DNA of 64,000 nt from assembly GCA_041395205.1 (NCBI GenBank), contig JAWLAZ010000001.1:1116001-1180000 (forward strand), in the 5' to 3' direction. The translations under genes were made by a program, and so were the position numbers. This DNA is from JAHEFU01 sp041395205 (GTDB lineage: Bacteria; 4484-113; JAFGCY01). A model generated the notes under the pieces. That model was not told the origin of the DNA and did not search any database. It saw only the letters and a list, made by a program, of their open reading frames with translations. Position 1 is the first letter of the stretch. The number at the start of each line of letters is the position of its first letter. Of the stretch, positions 1-7,004 are shown in pieces.

Positions 1-254
1 GTGCTGCCGTAGATCATCTCGTCAGCGGCCTGGCCGTACTTGTCCTTCAGAAACACGCGGCGGTTCTTGAGCGGCATGATCTCCTCGGCCTCGGTCTCCG
101 GCACCTTGTCCGAGACCCTGACCTGCACTTCCCAGCGCTGGCTGGCCGGCATCTTCGGATCGAAGCCGGTCTTCGTGTAATAGGACCATTCCTGCCAGTC
201 CCAGAGATTGACCAGTGTCTTGAAGAAACCCGTGAGCCAGCGGATGATGATCAT
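1..254 (-). CDS. Hypothetical protein, N-terminal part only
   Basis: The reading frame starts at the ATG complementary to 252-254 and runs off the left edge of the window after about 84 codons. The visible part is rich in Trp, Lys and acidic residues, starts with a short hydrophobic stretch (MIIIRWLTGFF), and has no motif I recognise. A GAGG ribosome-binding site lies about ten bases upstream, and a TATAAT box at 293-298 would give a leader of about 32 nt. Function unknown. Confidence 0.6.
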   Translation of the reverse strand, partial: MIIIRWLTGFFKTLVNLWDWQEWSYYTKTGFDPKMPASQRWEVQVRVSDKVPETEAEEIMPLKNRRVFLKDKYGQAADEMIYGS

Positions 255-292
255 GTCAGCTGCACCTCGCGGCCGTCTGCGACCGCAGCCTG

Positions 293-298
293 ATTATA
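293..298 (-). promoter_or_regulatory. TATAAT -10 box for the gene at 1-254
   Basis: A perfect TATAAT on the minus strand, about 38 nt before the ATG. The transcript would carry a conventional leader with a GAGG site, unlike the leaderless promoters nearby. Confidence 0.45.
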
Positions 299-301
299 AC
301 T

Positions 302-1447
302 TCAGGCCTGCTGAATCCCGCTCCCGGCCCAGTCCAGCCGGGCAATCGGCCGGCGCAGGAACAGCGGCAGCAGGCGCACGGCGGCATTGCGCCAGAGCGG
401 GTCGGCGGCGGTGCGGGCCTTGAGGATGTTGAAGCGCAGCTCGGACAGCGCCGGGGCCATCCCGCTCAGGTAATGCCGCAGCATACGCCGGTGCAGGTCA
501 TCACTCACGGGCCCGGTCAGTTCGCTGCGGAACTGCGTCAGGGTCTGCGCAATAGAGATCCCGCCCTGCAGGCAGAAGCTGATCCCGTCGCCGCTCGATG
601 GGCTGACCATTCCGCTGGCCTCGCCGACCGGGATCACCCCACGCTCGCCCCACCACAGCTGGCGCATGTCAGTCGGCGTGGTGATCGGCGAACCGAGCGG
701 CTTGGCATCCTCCAGCCCGACTGCATAGCCGAGCGCAGCGAGGTAGTCCAGCATGCGCTGAAGCTTGCCCCAGGGGTTCTCGGCCTGGTCGCGGGTCACA
801 TCACTGGCCTGCAGGTAACCAGCACCGAGCAGGAAACGCTGCCCGCCCTTGGGCACGATCCAGGCGTAGTAGTCCGTCAGCGCGCTGTCAAAGATCGCCC
901 ACATGCTGCCGGGTGGCAGATCGGCAGTGATCGTACCCTGGAAGGCATGCACATGCGGGGCCGGACGGCGCGTGCTCTGCTTCCTTGACAAGGCGCGCCA
1001 GCCCGTGCAGTCCAGCAATACACGGCAGGACAGTTCGCCGCGGCTCGTTGCCAGGCTGATGCCGCGCTCTCCATGGCTGATGCGTTTGGCCCGGGTCTCG
1101 TAATGGATCCTTACGCCCTGCGCCTGGGCTTCCTCACGCAACCAGGCGTCAAAGGCCGGGCGGCTGGTGTTGAGATAGCGCGGGTCGTATTCGAGGCGGA
1201 TGCAGTTGTCACGGTCGTGGTACTGCAGCAGCGGTGCCAGCGGCTCGCGCAGCACATGCGCCGGCGGGGTCAGGCCGAGGGCGGCCTGGGCCTCGGGGTT
1301 GAGCAGGCCGCTGCACAGCACGTCGTTGTCCGGCCCGCCGGATTCGAGCAGCAGCACATCGAAGCCAGCGCGCGCCAGCAGGCCCGCGGACATCGAGCCG
1401 GCCGGCCCACCGCCGGCAATCACTATCTGAGCATCGGGAAGCCCCAC
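302..1447 (-). CDS. FAD-dependent oxidoreductase of the geranylgeranyl reductase type
   Basis: A 381-residue flavoprotein. A dinucleotide-binding motif GGGPAG lies near residues 12-17, after a beta strand (IVIA) and before an acidic strand end (LLLESGG). The following CSGLLNPEA resembles the geranylgeranyl reductase/halogenase-like branch of FAD monooxygenase-fold proteins. A second FAD signature, VGEASGMVSPSSGDGISF, lies at about residue 270-290 and is typical of that branch. Such enzymes reduce isoprenoid chains or oxidise small molecules; the substrate cannot be told. I chose GTG 1447 rather than the upstream ATG 1474 because a TATAAT box at 1454-1459 ends exactly 6 nt before the GTG and lies inside the longer reading. 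Confidence 0.8.
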   Translation of the reverse strand: MGLPDAQIVIAGGGPAGSMSAGLLARAGFDVLLLESGGPDNDVLCSGLLNPEAQAALGLTPPAHVLREPLAPLLQYHDRDNCIRLEYDPRYLNTSRPAFDAWLREEAQAQGVRIHYETRAKRISHGERGISLATSRGELSCRVLLDCTGWRALSRKQSTRRPAPHVHAFQGTITADLPPGSMWAIFDSALTDYYAWIVPKGGQRFLLGAGYLQASDVTRDQAENPWGKLQRMLDYLAALGYAVGLEDAKPLGSPITTPTDMRQLWWGERGVIPVGEASGMVSPSSGDGISFCLQGGISIAQTLTQFRSELTGPVSDDLHRRMLRHYLSGMAPALSELRFNILKARTAADPLWRNAAVRLLPLFLRRPIARLDWAGSGIQQA

Positions 1448-1453
1448 GCGGGG

Positions 1454-1459
1454 ATTATA
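1454..1459 (-). promoter_or_regulatory. TATAAT box, leaderless start for the flavoprotein
   Basis: TATAAT on the minus strand followed by six bases and then GTG 1447. The predicted +1 falls on the start codon. No Shine-Dalgarno and no TTGACA-like -35 is visible. Confidence 0.6.
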
Positions 1460-1554
1460 GAAGGAGCATCGCAATCATGGTCGATTGCGCATATGAAGCA
1501 GGATAAAACTGATTGTGTGATTACACAGCGTATTCCTGCTTCGGTAACTAAAGG

Positions 1555-1560
1555 TAGAAT
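1555..1560 (+). promoter_or_regulatory. TAGAAT box before the short ORF at 1567
   Basis: TAGAAT followed by six bases (TCAACT) and then ATG 1567, the exact leaderless spacing seen elsewhere in the window. Confidence 0.5.
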
Positions 1561-1566
1561 TCAACT

Positions 1567-1638
1567 ATGAAAACTTTGCGGGCCTTGATTGTAAGCTGCA
1601 CAAATCTTGGCAACATTGATTGCGGGACTGGGCGATGA
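1567..1638 (+). CDS. Possible leaderless 23-codon upstream ORF
   Basis: ATG 1567 opens a 23-codon frame (begins MKTLRALIV) that ends in TGA 1636-1638. That TGA overlaps the ATG of the cytochrome gene at 1635 in an ATGA junction. The ORF sits exactly where a leaderless transcript should begin. It may be a leader peptide that couples translation to the cytochrome, or the true N-terminus of the cytochrome gene displaced by a frameshift. The sequence cannot decide between these. Confidence 0.4.
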   Translation: MKTLRALIVSCTNLGNIDCGTGR

Positions 1639-3161
1639 CGAACAGCAGCGGACTTCTCAGAATTGCCTTGATAGCATTTGTGCCGGGTGCCATCGTTGGC
1701 TACATTTTATGGCTCATGTTCCGCCCTTTCACCCATGCAGACCAGAATATTGCCATTGTCTTCACTGCAAACACCCATGCATGTTTTGATCCCAGTGAAG
1801 GTGAAAGTGGAAATCTTGGGGGAATACTGAGACGCATCCCATACATGGTCGAACTGGAAGCTGTAGCTGACGCTGGGTTTGAACAAAGCTTAGCCAAGGC
1901 TAACCCCAGATATAAGTTAAATCAGAGCGCGCGGGATACTCTGGCAAATGCCAGCATCCCCAGCAATGGCGTTGAGGTAGTTCTGTGGCTGGACTGTGGC
2001 TCTTTCATTGATGGCAGTTCCAGCATGAAGCTGGCCGAGTCTGAGGCTTATGTGAAGGCGATGGACAATTTCGGTCTCGCAGTAGTCAATCTGGGGGTCA
2101 ATGAACTCAAAGTTGATTCCCCTGAATTGTACGAATTGACGAAGAAGTTCAGATTAGTGGTTTCTGCAAATGTGGAAAACATCTCAAGTGCAGTGAGCTG
2201 GGGTGTTGCTGATTACTATGAAGCGGGGGAAGGGTACTACCCGGATCTGTTTATTACGGGTGTCACGACTGCTGAGCCTGTAAGGAAAGGGACTGACATT
2301 TTATCCGGCTTCATGATTGAAAACCCCGCAGCAGCCTTAAGCCGTGTTCTTGCAAAAGCCAGGCAGGATCAGTATGTGATAGTCATGGTCAATGGACTTT
2401 CGGATGAGGAGTTACGGCAGGTCCGGGAGCTGGAAGGAATAGACATCCTGCTTGGTATGGAGCAGTCGCAGCTGGAAAGCCAGACTGATGGTGGAAATGG
2501 CCGGGCAATTGAACTGGCAGCCGGTGAGGACCGGGGCCGGGAACTTGTTCGTGGAGATTTCAGGTTTTCCGCGAAGGAAGGCCTGTCGCTGCTGGATTCT
2601 GGCTACATTCGGATGACAAGCAGTTTCGTGGATCATGCGACAATCCAGGAACGGGGTAGGCAGTTGCAAAGGATATACCTGGAATTGCAGGCCGCGCGCG
2701 ATCGTGAGTTTGCCAGCATGGACCTAAACAAGATCGTTGAGTTCGTTGGAGAACAGAGTTGTATGTCCTGCCATGCTGATGAATCCGAGAGCCATGCCGG
2801 AAGTCGCCATGCTACTTCTATGGATACCTTGCAGCGACAGCGTGAATCTACGAACTCTCTATGTCTGCCCTGTCATTCAACAGGCTATGGCAAGCCAACC
2901 GGCCACAGAATGGAGATTACTGACTCACATATTGAAGGTGTTTCCTGCGAAGCCTGCCACGGTCCGGGAGAACTGCACGTGCAGCTGGTGCTGGGTGAAC
3001 AGCTGACAGGGCCAATGGAAGGTCTGAATGAGCTTGGATTGACAGATATCAGTGAGCAGACCTGCACCCCTTGCCACAATTACATTACTGATGGCAACTG
3101 GGACTTTGCTGCCAATCTGCGGCTGGTTGATCACGACTTGCCAGATCAGAAGGATCATTAG
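1635..3161 (+). CDS. Tetrahaem c-type cytochrome with UshA-like metallophosphatase domain
   Basis: A 508-residue exported protein with a hydrophobic N-terminal anchor (about residues 7-28). Residues about 40-340 follow the strand pattern of UshA/5'-nucleotidase proteins: ANTHA where those have NDxH, LDCGSF for the GD motif, LGVNELKVD for GNHE, and SANVEN for SANV. Most metal ligands are therefore changed. The C-terminal third carries four CxxCH haem motifs (CMSCH, CLPCH, CEACH, CTPCH, about residues 376-480), as in cytochrome c554-type proteins. ATG 1635 is preferred over TTG 1620 because it overlaps the stop of the short ORF at 1567. The gene is visibly less GC-rich than its neighbours. A likely role is periplasmic electron transfer or haem-linked sensing; the 31183 gene shares the N-terminal theme. 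Confidence 0.75.
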   Translation: MTNSSGLLRIALIAFVPGAIVGYILWLMFRPFTHADQNIAIVFTANTHACFDPSEGESGNLGGILRRIPYMVELEAVADAGFEQSLAKANPRYKLNQSARDTLANASIPSNGVEVVLWLDCGSFIDGSSSMKLAESEAYVKAMDNFGLAVVNLGVNELKVDSPELYELTKKFRLVVSANVENISSAVSWGVADYYEAGEGYYPDLFITGVTTAEPVRKGTDILSGFMIENPAAALSRVLAKARQDQYVIVMVNGLSDEELRQVRELEGIDILLGMEQSQLESQTDGGNGRAIELAAGEDRGRELVRGDFRFSAKEGLSLLDSGYIRMTSSFVDHATIQERGRQLQRIYLELQAARDREFASMDLNKIVEFVGEQSCMSCHADESESHAGSRHATSMDTLQRQRESTNSLCLPCHSTGYGKPTGHRMEITDSHIEGVSCEACHGPGELHVQLVLGEQLTGPMEGLNELGLTDISEQTCTPCHNYITDGNWDFAANLRLVDHDLPDQKDH

Positions 3162-3334
3162 CCGGGTTGCTGGCCAATGGAGCGCGAGCATTGAGCTCGC
3201 AGCGTGCAGTTTGAATAGTACGAATAGATCGGATAGTTTGGGAAGTGAAAGAAGTGGGGGATGTGGAGGAAGTGAATCGGTAGCAGCGGCGCGCTTGCCG
3301 CTTTACTGGGATGAAGCTTGCTCCGCAATACCGT

Positions 3335-3381
3335 CGCCCGGTTGGCACCGGGCCTCCAGCGCCTGGCTTGCGCCAGACCTC
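3335..3381 (-). repeat. Two copies of a short dispersed hairpin element
   Basis: Read on the minus strand there are two adjacent units of about 23 bp, at 3335-3357 and 3359-3381. Each begins (G)GAGG and folds into a small hairpin: stem GCCCGGT/ACCGGGC in one, GTCTGGC/GCCAGGC in the other. They belong to the same family as copies at 36734-36920 and 38894-39031. Just upstream (3208-3240) is a TTTGAATAGT-type stretch that also accompanies the 36.7 kb copies. Confidence 0.55.
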
Positions 3382-3447
3382 TGCCACTCTCCATGCACCC
3401 CAGCTCCCAGATCCTCCCCAATCCGCATCCCCCCTCCCGCGTCCCAC

Positions 3448-3453
3448 TATAAT
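3448..3453 (+). promoter_or_regulatory. TATAAT box, leaderless start for rodA
   Basis: TATAAT, six bases, then GTG 3460. There is no Shine-Dalgarno, and the -35 position reads C-rich sequence. Confidence 0.6.
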
Positions 3454-3459
3454 CTCCCC

Positions 3460-4578
3460 GTGCGCAGCCTGAGCTTCGACTGGGTCCTGTTCCTGCTTGG
3501 TCTGGCCCTGTCCATCTCGGGGCTGGTCTATGTGTACAGCGCGACCTGGGAAGCCGGCGACACCCCCGGTGTGTTCTTCTCCCTGGTCGAGATCAAGCAG
3601 ATCGTCTGGCTGGTGATCGCGCTCGTCGTCCATCACTTCGTGCGCCGCGTGAACTGGGGCCTGCGCCCGGAAAGCTGGCTGTGGTTCTATGTCCCGGTTG
3701 CCGCCGCGCTGGCGCTGGTGCTCGCCATCGGTGCCAGCCACGGCATGGGTGCCAACCGCTGGATCTCCATAGGCCCCGTTGACATCCAGCCCTCGGAGTT
3801 CGCCAAGCTGGCCTTCATCCTGATCCTCGCCTGGCTGTTCTCCCGCGAGGGCATGAAGCCGGACCGGGCCTATCTCACCGCACTCGGCGTGCTGCTGTCA
3901 CTGCTGGCGCTCGTGCTGCTGCAGCCGGACCTTGGCACGGCGATGGTCTTCGTGGTGGTGTTCTTCGTGATGGCGCTGTTCACCCCCGTGCGCCGCCGCC
4001 TGATCCTCGCCACGCTCGTGGCCTTCATGCTCTGCGGCATCTTCGCCTGGCAGTTCCTGTTCTATGAGCACCAGCGCAACCGCATCAAGGCCTTCCTCGA
4101 TCCGAAGGCCGATCCGCAGGGCATCGGCTACCAGATCAACCAGAGTGAGATCGCCGTCGGCAGCGGCGGGCTGACCGGCAAGGGCTTCCTGCGCGGCACC
4201 CAGACCCGCGGCGGTTTCATCCCCGTGATCGAAAGCGACTTCATCTTCGCCCTGATCGCCGAGGAGTACGGCTTCCTCGGCTGCCTCTATGTACTGACGA
4301 TGTACTTCTTCCTGATCGCGCGGATCCTCGCGATCTCGCGAGACGTGCAGAGCAACTACGAGCGCTATATCTGCTACGGGGCGAGCGCGTTCTTCTTCTT
4401 CCATGTGTTCGTCGCCGCCGGGATGACGATCCGGCTCACCCCGGTGACCGGCCTGCCGTTGCCATTCATTTCGCAGGGTGGTTCGTCACTGATGACGATG
4501 TGGCTGGTGCTGGCGATCATCCAGTCGCTGTACTTCAACAGCCGGCGCGACTTCCGTGCGCTCAGGATGAGACGTTGA
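3460..4578 (+). CDS. rodA: RodA/FtsW/SpoVE-family peptidoglycan glycosyltransferase
   Basis: A 372-residue SEDS protein with about ten membrane segments. It polymerises lipid II into glycan strands with a partner class B PBP during elongation or division. Recognisable blocks are the early W-I-GPVDIQPSEFAK segment, QPDLGTAMVF, the loop GYQINQSEIAVGSGG with KGFLRGTQT, then ESDFIFALIAEEYGFLG and the final TGLPLPFISQGGSS. These are diagnostic of RodA/FtsW, and the length is normal. RodA is favoured over FtsW by overall resemblance, with moderate certainty. GTG 3460 fits the leaderless box; the frame is open further upstream but that part is repeat-derived. The gene runs convergently into the TPR gene with a 17-bp overlap. 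Confidence 0.88.
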   Translation: MRSLSFDWVLFLLGLALSISGLVYVYSATWEAGDTPGVFFSLVEIKQIVWLVIALVVHHFVRRVNWGLRPESWLWFYVPVAAALALVLAIGASHGMGANRWISIGPVDIQPSEFAKLAFILILAWLFSREGMKPDRAYLTALGVLLSLLALVLLQPDLGTAMVFVVVFFVMALFTPVRRRLILATLVAFMLCGIFAWQFLFYEHQRNRIKAFLDPKADPQGIGYQINQSEIAVGSGGLTGKGFLRGTQTRGGFIPVIESDFIFALIAEEYGFLGCLYVLTMYFFLIARILAISRDVQSNYERYICYGASAFFFFHVFVAAGMTIRLTPVTGLPLPFISQGGSSLMTMWLVLAIIQSLYFNSRRDFRALRMRR

Positions 4579-5581
4579 GTTCGCTTCTGAGCTGGCGGTA
4601 GCGCGCCGCCAGATCACTGCGGCCGGCTGCCTGGGCAGCCTCGATCAGCTCCGTGGCCATCGCCGCCTGCTCCTCCTGCCGCGCTTCCCGCCCGAACAGC
4701 TGCCAGGCTTCCTCGAGCACCTGCAGGGCCTGCTGCGGATCCTCGCCGCCGGCCAGCACGCGGCCCTGCTCCAGCAGGGTGCGGGCTCTGAGCAGGTTGT
4801 CGGGCCGCTCCTGCAGCAGTTCCAGGCAGGCCGCAATCGCCTCCAGGGCTTCGGCATGGCGCTGCATCAGGCGCAGGGCCTGGCTCAGTCCGAGCTGCTG
4901 GGCCACGCAGCTGTGCGGATCATCCAGCTTGCCGCAGAGGAACAGTGCCTGGCGGAAGGCCTGCTCGGCCGCGCGCGGGTCATCAGCCTCCAGCCGGGCC
5001 TGCCCGGCATTGGTGTAGCTGTGCATCAGGCCGCGCTCGTCCCCGAGTTCCAGATAGACCTCACCCGCTTCCTCGTAGTACTCCGCGCTGCGCTGCGGTT
5101 CCTCCATCAGCTCCGCCAGTACGCCGAGGCTCATCAGTGTCCCTGCTTCACTGACCCGGTTGCCACTCCCGCGGTGGATCGCAAGCGCGGCCAGATAGCT
5201 GTCCTCGGCCAGGCCGTATTCGCTCCGGGCCTTCAGCAGGCTGGCGAGCATGCCTGCCAGCTGCGCCGCCGCATCACTGCGCCCGGCCTCGACGAGCATG
5301 CTGCGCGCCTGCTCCGAGGAGGCCATCGCATCCGCGATGTCACCCATGCTGATCTGCAGCAGCATCAGCGACTGGGCCACGCGCGCCGCTTCAGTGTGCT
5401 GGCCGGCGCTGCCGTAACCCGCAAGCGCGGACTGGTAGAGCGTCAGCGCAGTCTCGCGGTCCCCGTTGCGCTCAGCGGCGATCGCGACCTGCTCATCATT
5501 GAGCGGATCGGCGGCGGCTAGGCGGGGGGACAGGATCAGGCAGGCCAGCAGCAGGAGCAGGCTGAATATCACAGGCTTCAT
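4562..5581 (-). CDS. Exported tetratricopeptide-repeat protein
   Basis: A 339-residue protein with a Sec signal peptide (Leu-rich core LLLLLACLIL, likely cleavage after RLAAA). It is followed almost entirely by TPR-type helical hairpins from about residue 30 to 330, with repeated A-x-x-x-A and Y-x-x-A-L patterns such as GDRETALTLYQSAL, EYGLAEDSYLAALAIH and ADDPRAAEQAFRQAL. TPR arrays bind partner proteins; here that would be in the periplasm. No catalytic domain is present. A TATAAT at 5593-5598 would leave a leader of about five bases. Partner unknown. Confidence 0.8.
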   Translation of the reverse strand: MKPVIFSLLLLLACLILSPRLAAADPLNDEQVAIAAERNGDRETALTLYQSALAGYGSAGQHTEAARVAQSLMLLQISMGDIADAMASSEQARSMLVEAGRSDAAAQLAGMLASLLKARSEYGLAEDSYLAALAIHRGSGNRVSEAGTLMSLGVLAELMEEPQRSAEYYEEAGEVYLELGDERGLMHSYTNAGQARLEADDPRAAEQAFRQALFLCGKLDDPHSCVAQQLGLSQALRLMQRHAEALEAIAACLELLQERPDNLLRARTLLEQGRVLAGGEDPQQALQVLEEAWQLFGREARQEEQAAMATELIEAAQAAGRSDLAARYRQLRSELNVSS

Positions 5582-5592
5582 TGAAGTGAGGA

Positions 5593-5598
5593 ATTATA
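5593..5598 (-). promoter_or_regulatory. TATAAT box for the TPR gene
   Basis: TATAAT on the minus strand, eleven bases before ATG 5581. The predicted leader is about 5 nt, too short for a Shine-Dalgarno site. Confidence 0.5.
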
Positions 5599-5683
5599 AC
5601 GACCAGTCGGGACTTGCGGATGCATGCACTGTCATGACAGGAAAATGCGTGAATCAGTTCAGGGACTGGCCGCAGGGCGGATC

Positions 5684-5689
5684 TATAAT
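5684..5689 (+). promoter_or_regulatory. TATAAT box, leaderless start for the methyltransferase
   Basis: TATAAT, six bases, then ATG 5696. No -35 consensus. Confidence 0.6.
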
Positions 5690-5695
5690 CGCGGC

Positions 5696-6367
5696 ATGCA
5701 GGACAAGGACAGGCGGCTCTCACAGCAGCTGGCCCGCGAACATCTGGAACGTGGCGATGGCCAGGGCTGGTTCGAGGAGCTCTACCGCCAGGCCGCGGGC
5801 GATCTGAGCGTCGTACCCTGGGCCGACATGCAACCGCATCCCCTGCTGCTGGAACTGCTGGATCAGCTGGAGGGTCGTCTGGGCGGACCGGCGGTGGTCG
5901 TGGGCTGCGGGCTGGGAGACGACGCCGAGGAGCTGGCCCGGCGCGGCTTCAGCGTGACAGCCTTCGACCTGGCACCGACCGCGATTGAATGGTGCCGGAA
6001 GCGCTGGCCTGAAAGCAGGGTGTCCTACCGCCAGGCTGATCTGCTGGATCCCCCGGCCGATATGCTGGGCCGGTTCAGTACCGTGGTGGAGATCCACACC
6101 CTGCAGGCCGTGCCCGAGGAGCTGCGCCGGAGGATGCTGGCACCGCTCGCGAGCCTGCTGGCCCCGGCCGGGCGGCTGCTGCTGATCTGCCGCGTGCGCG
6201 AGGAGGATGAGGAGATCGACGGCCCGCCCTGGGCGCTCTCCCGCAGCGAGCTGGAGCTGCTCTGCACGCAATGTGGCCTGCAGACGGAGCTGTTTGAGTA
6301 CCACGCCACCGGTGGAGAAACCGGCAGCCCGCGCTGGTTCTGCGTGTTCCGCCGCCCGCCGGCCTGA
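5696..6367 (+). CDS. Class I SAM-dependent methyltransferase
   Basis: A 223-residue protein with the Rossmann-like methyltransferase fold. Motif I is VVVGCGLGDDAEELA (about residue 65), the acidic end of strand 2 is FSVTAFDLA, motif II region is YRQADLLDPP, and the strand-4 region is FSTVVEIHTLQAVP. The length and the VGCGLGDD form resemble the thiopurine S-methyltransferase/TehB-like group. The acceptor is unknown. ATG 5696 fits the leaderless promoter. The gene lies head-to-head with the TPR gene and just before yqeK. Confidence 0.8.
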   Translation: MQDKDRRLSQQLAREHLERGDGQGWFEELYRQAAGDLSVVPWADMQPHPLLLELLDQLEGRLGGPAVVVGCGLGDDAEELARRGFSVTAFDLAPTAIEWCRKRWPESRVSYRQADLLDPPADMLGRFSTVVEIHTLQAVPEELRRRMLAPLASLLAPAGRLLLICRVREEDEEIDGPPWALSRSELELLCTQCGLQTELFEYHATGGETGSPRWFCVFRRPPA

Positions 6368-6385
6368 GCTCAGGTCCAGCCGGGA

Positions 6386-6391
6386 TATAAT
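6386..6391 (+). promoter_or_regulatory. TATAAT box, leaderless start for yqeK
   Basis: TATAAT followed by seven bases and ATG 6399. Confidence 0.6.
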
Positions 6392-6398
6392 CTGCGCC

Positions 6399-7004
6399 AT
6401 GCTGGAGCACGCCGAGCGCGAGCGCCTCACCAATGCCCTGAAGGAATACATGGGTGCCAAGCGGCATGACCACAGCTGCAAGGTGGCCACGGCCTGCGTG
6501 CGCCTGGCGCTGGTCCATGCGCCGGAGCTGGTGGACCAGGCGGAGCTGGCCGGCCTGCTGCATGACAATGCCAAGAAGCTGCCCGTGCCCGATCAGCTGG
6601 CCATCGCCCGTGAGCGTGGGCTCGGTGTCAGCCCCGCTGAGGAACAGAGCCCGGAACTGCTGCATGGCAAGGTCGGGGCCCTGCTGCTGAAGCGCCGTTT
6701 CGGGATTGACGACCCGGAGGTGGAGCAGGCGATCTGCGATCATGTGACGGGCCGGGTGGGGATGGGCCTGCTTTCCAGGCTGCTCTACGTGGCGGACTAC
6801 ATCAGTGCGGACCGCCAGTTCCCCGGCGTGGATGAGATCCGCGAGCTGGCCCAGCGGGATCTGGAGGCGGCGGTGTTCGCCGTGGCCAGGGGAAAACTGG
6901 CCAGTATTATCGAACGGGGACTTTCAATCGAAGAGAATACGGTGGCCCTTTACAACGAATACCGGCGGCATGCGCGCCGGGTGCTCTGGGATGAATTGAA
7001 TTGA
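6399..7004 (+). CDS. yqeK: YqeK-like HD-domain Ap4A hydrolase
   Basis: A 201-residue HD-domain phosphohydrolase. YqeK proteins cleave diadenosine tetraphosphate symmetrically to ADP. The motifs match: RHDHSCKVA near residues 22-30, the HD pair in AGLLHDNAKK (H55, D56), a third His in LLHGKVGA, CDHVTGR, and VADYISADR with a metal-binding Asp. The length is typical. The gene overlaps the LCP gene by 4 nt (TTGA junction) and is followed by rsfS, the familiar nadD-yqeK-lytR-rsfS order without nadD. The leaderless promoter sets the start. Confidence 0.85.
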   Translation: MLEHAERERLTNALKEYMGAKRHDHSCKVATACVRLALVHAPELVDQAELAGLLHDNAKKLPVPDQLAIARERGLGVSPAEEQSPELLHGKVGALLLKRRFGIDDPEVEQAICDHVTGRVGMGLLSRLLYVADYISADRQFPGVDEIRELAQRDLEAAVFAVARGKLASIIERGLSIEENTVALYNEYRRHARRVLWDELN

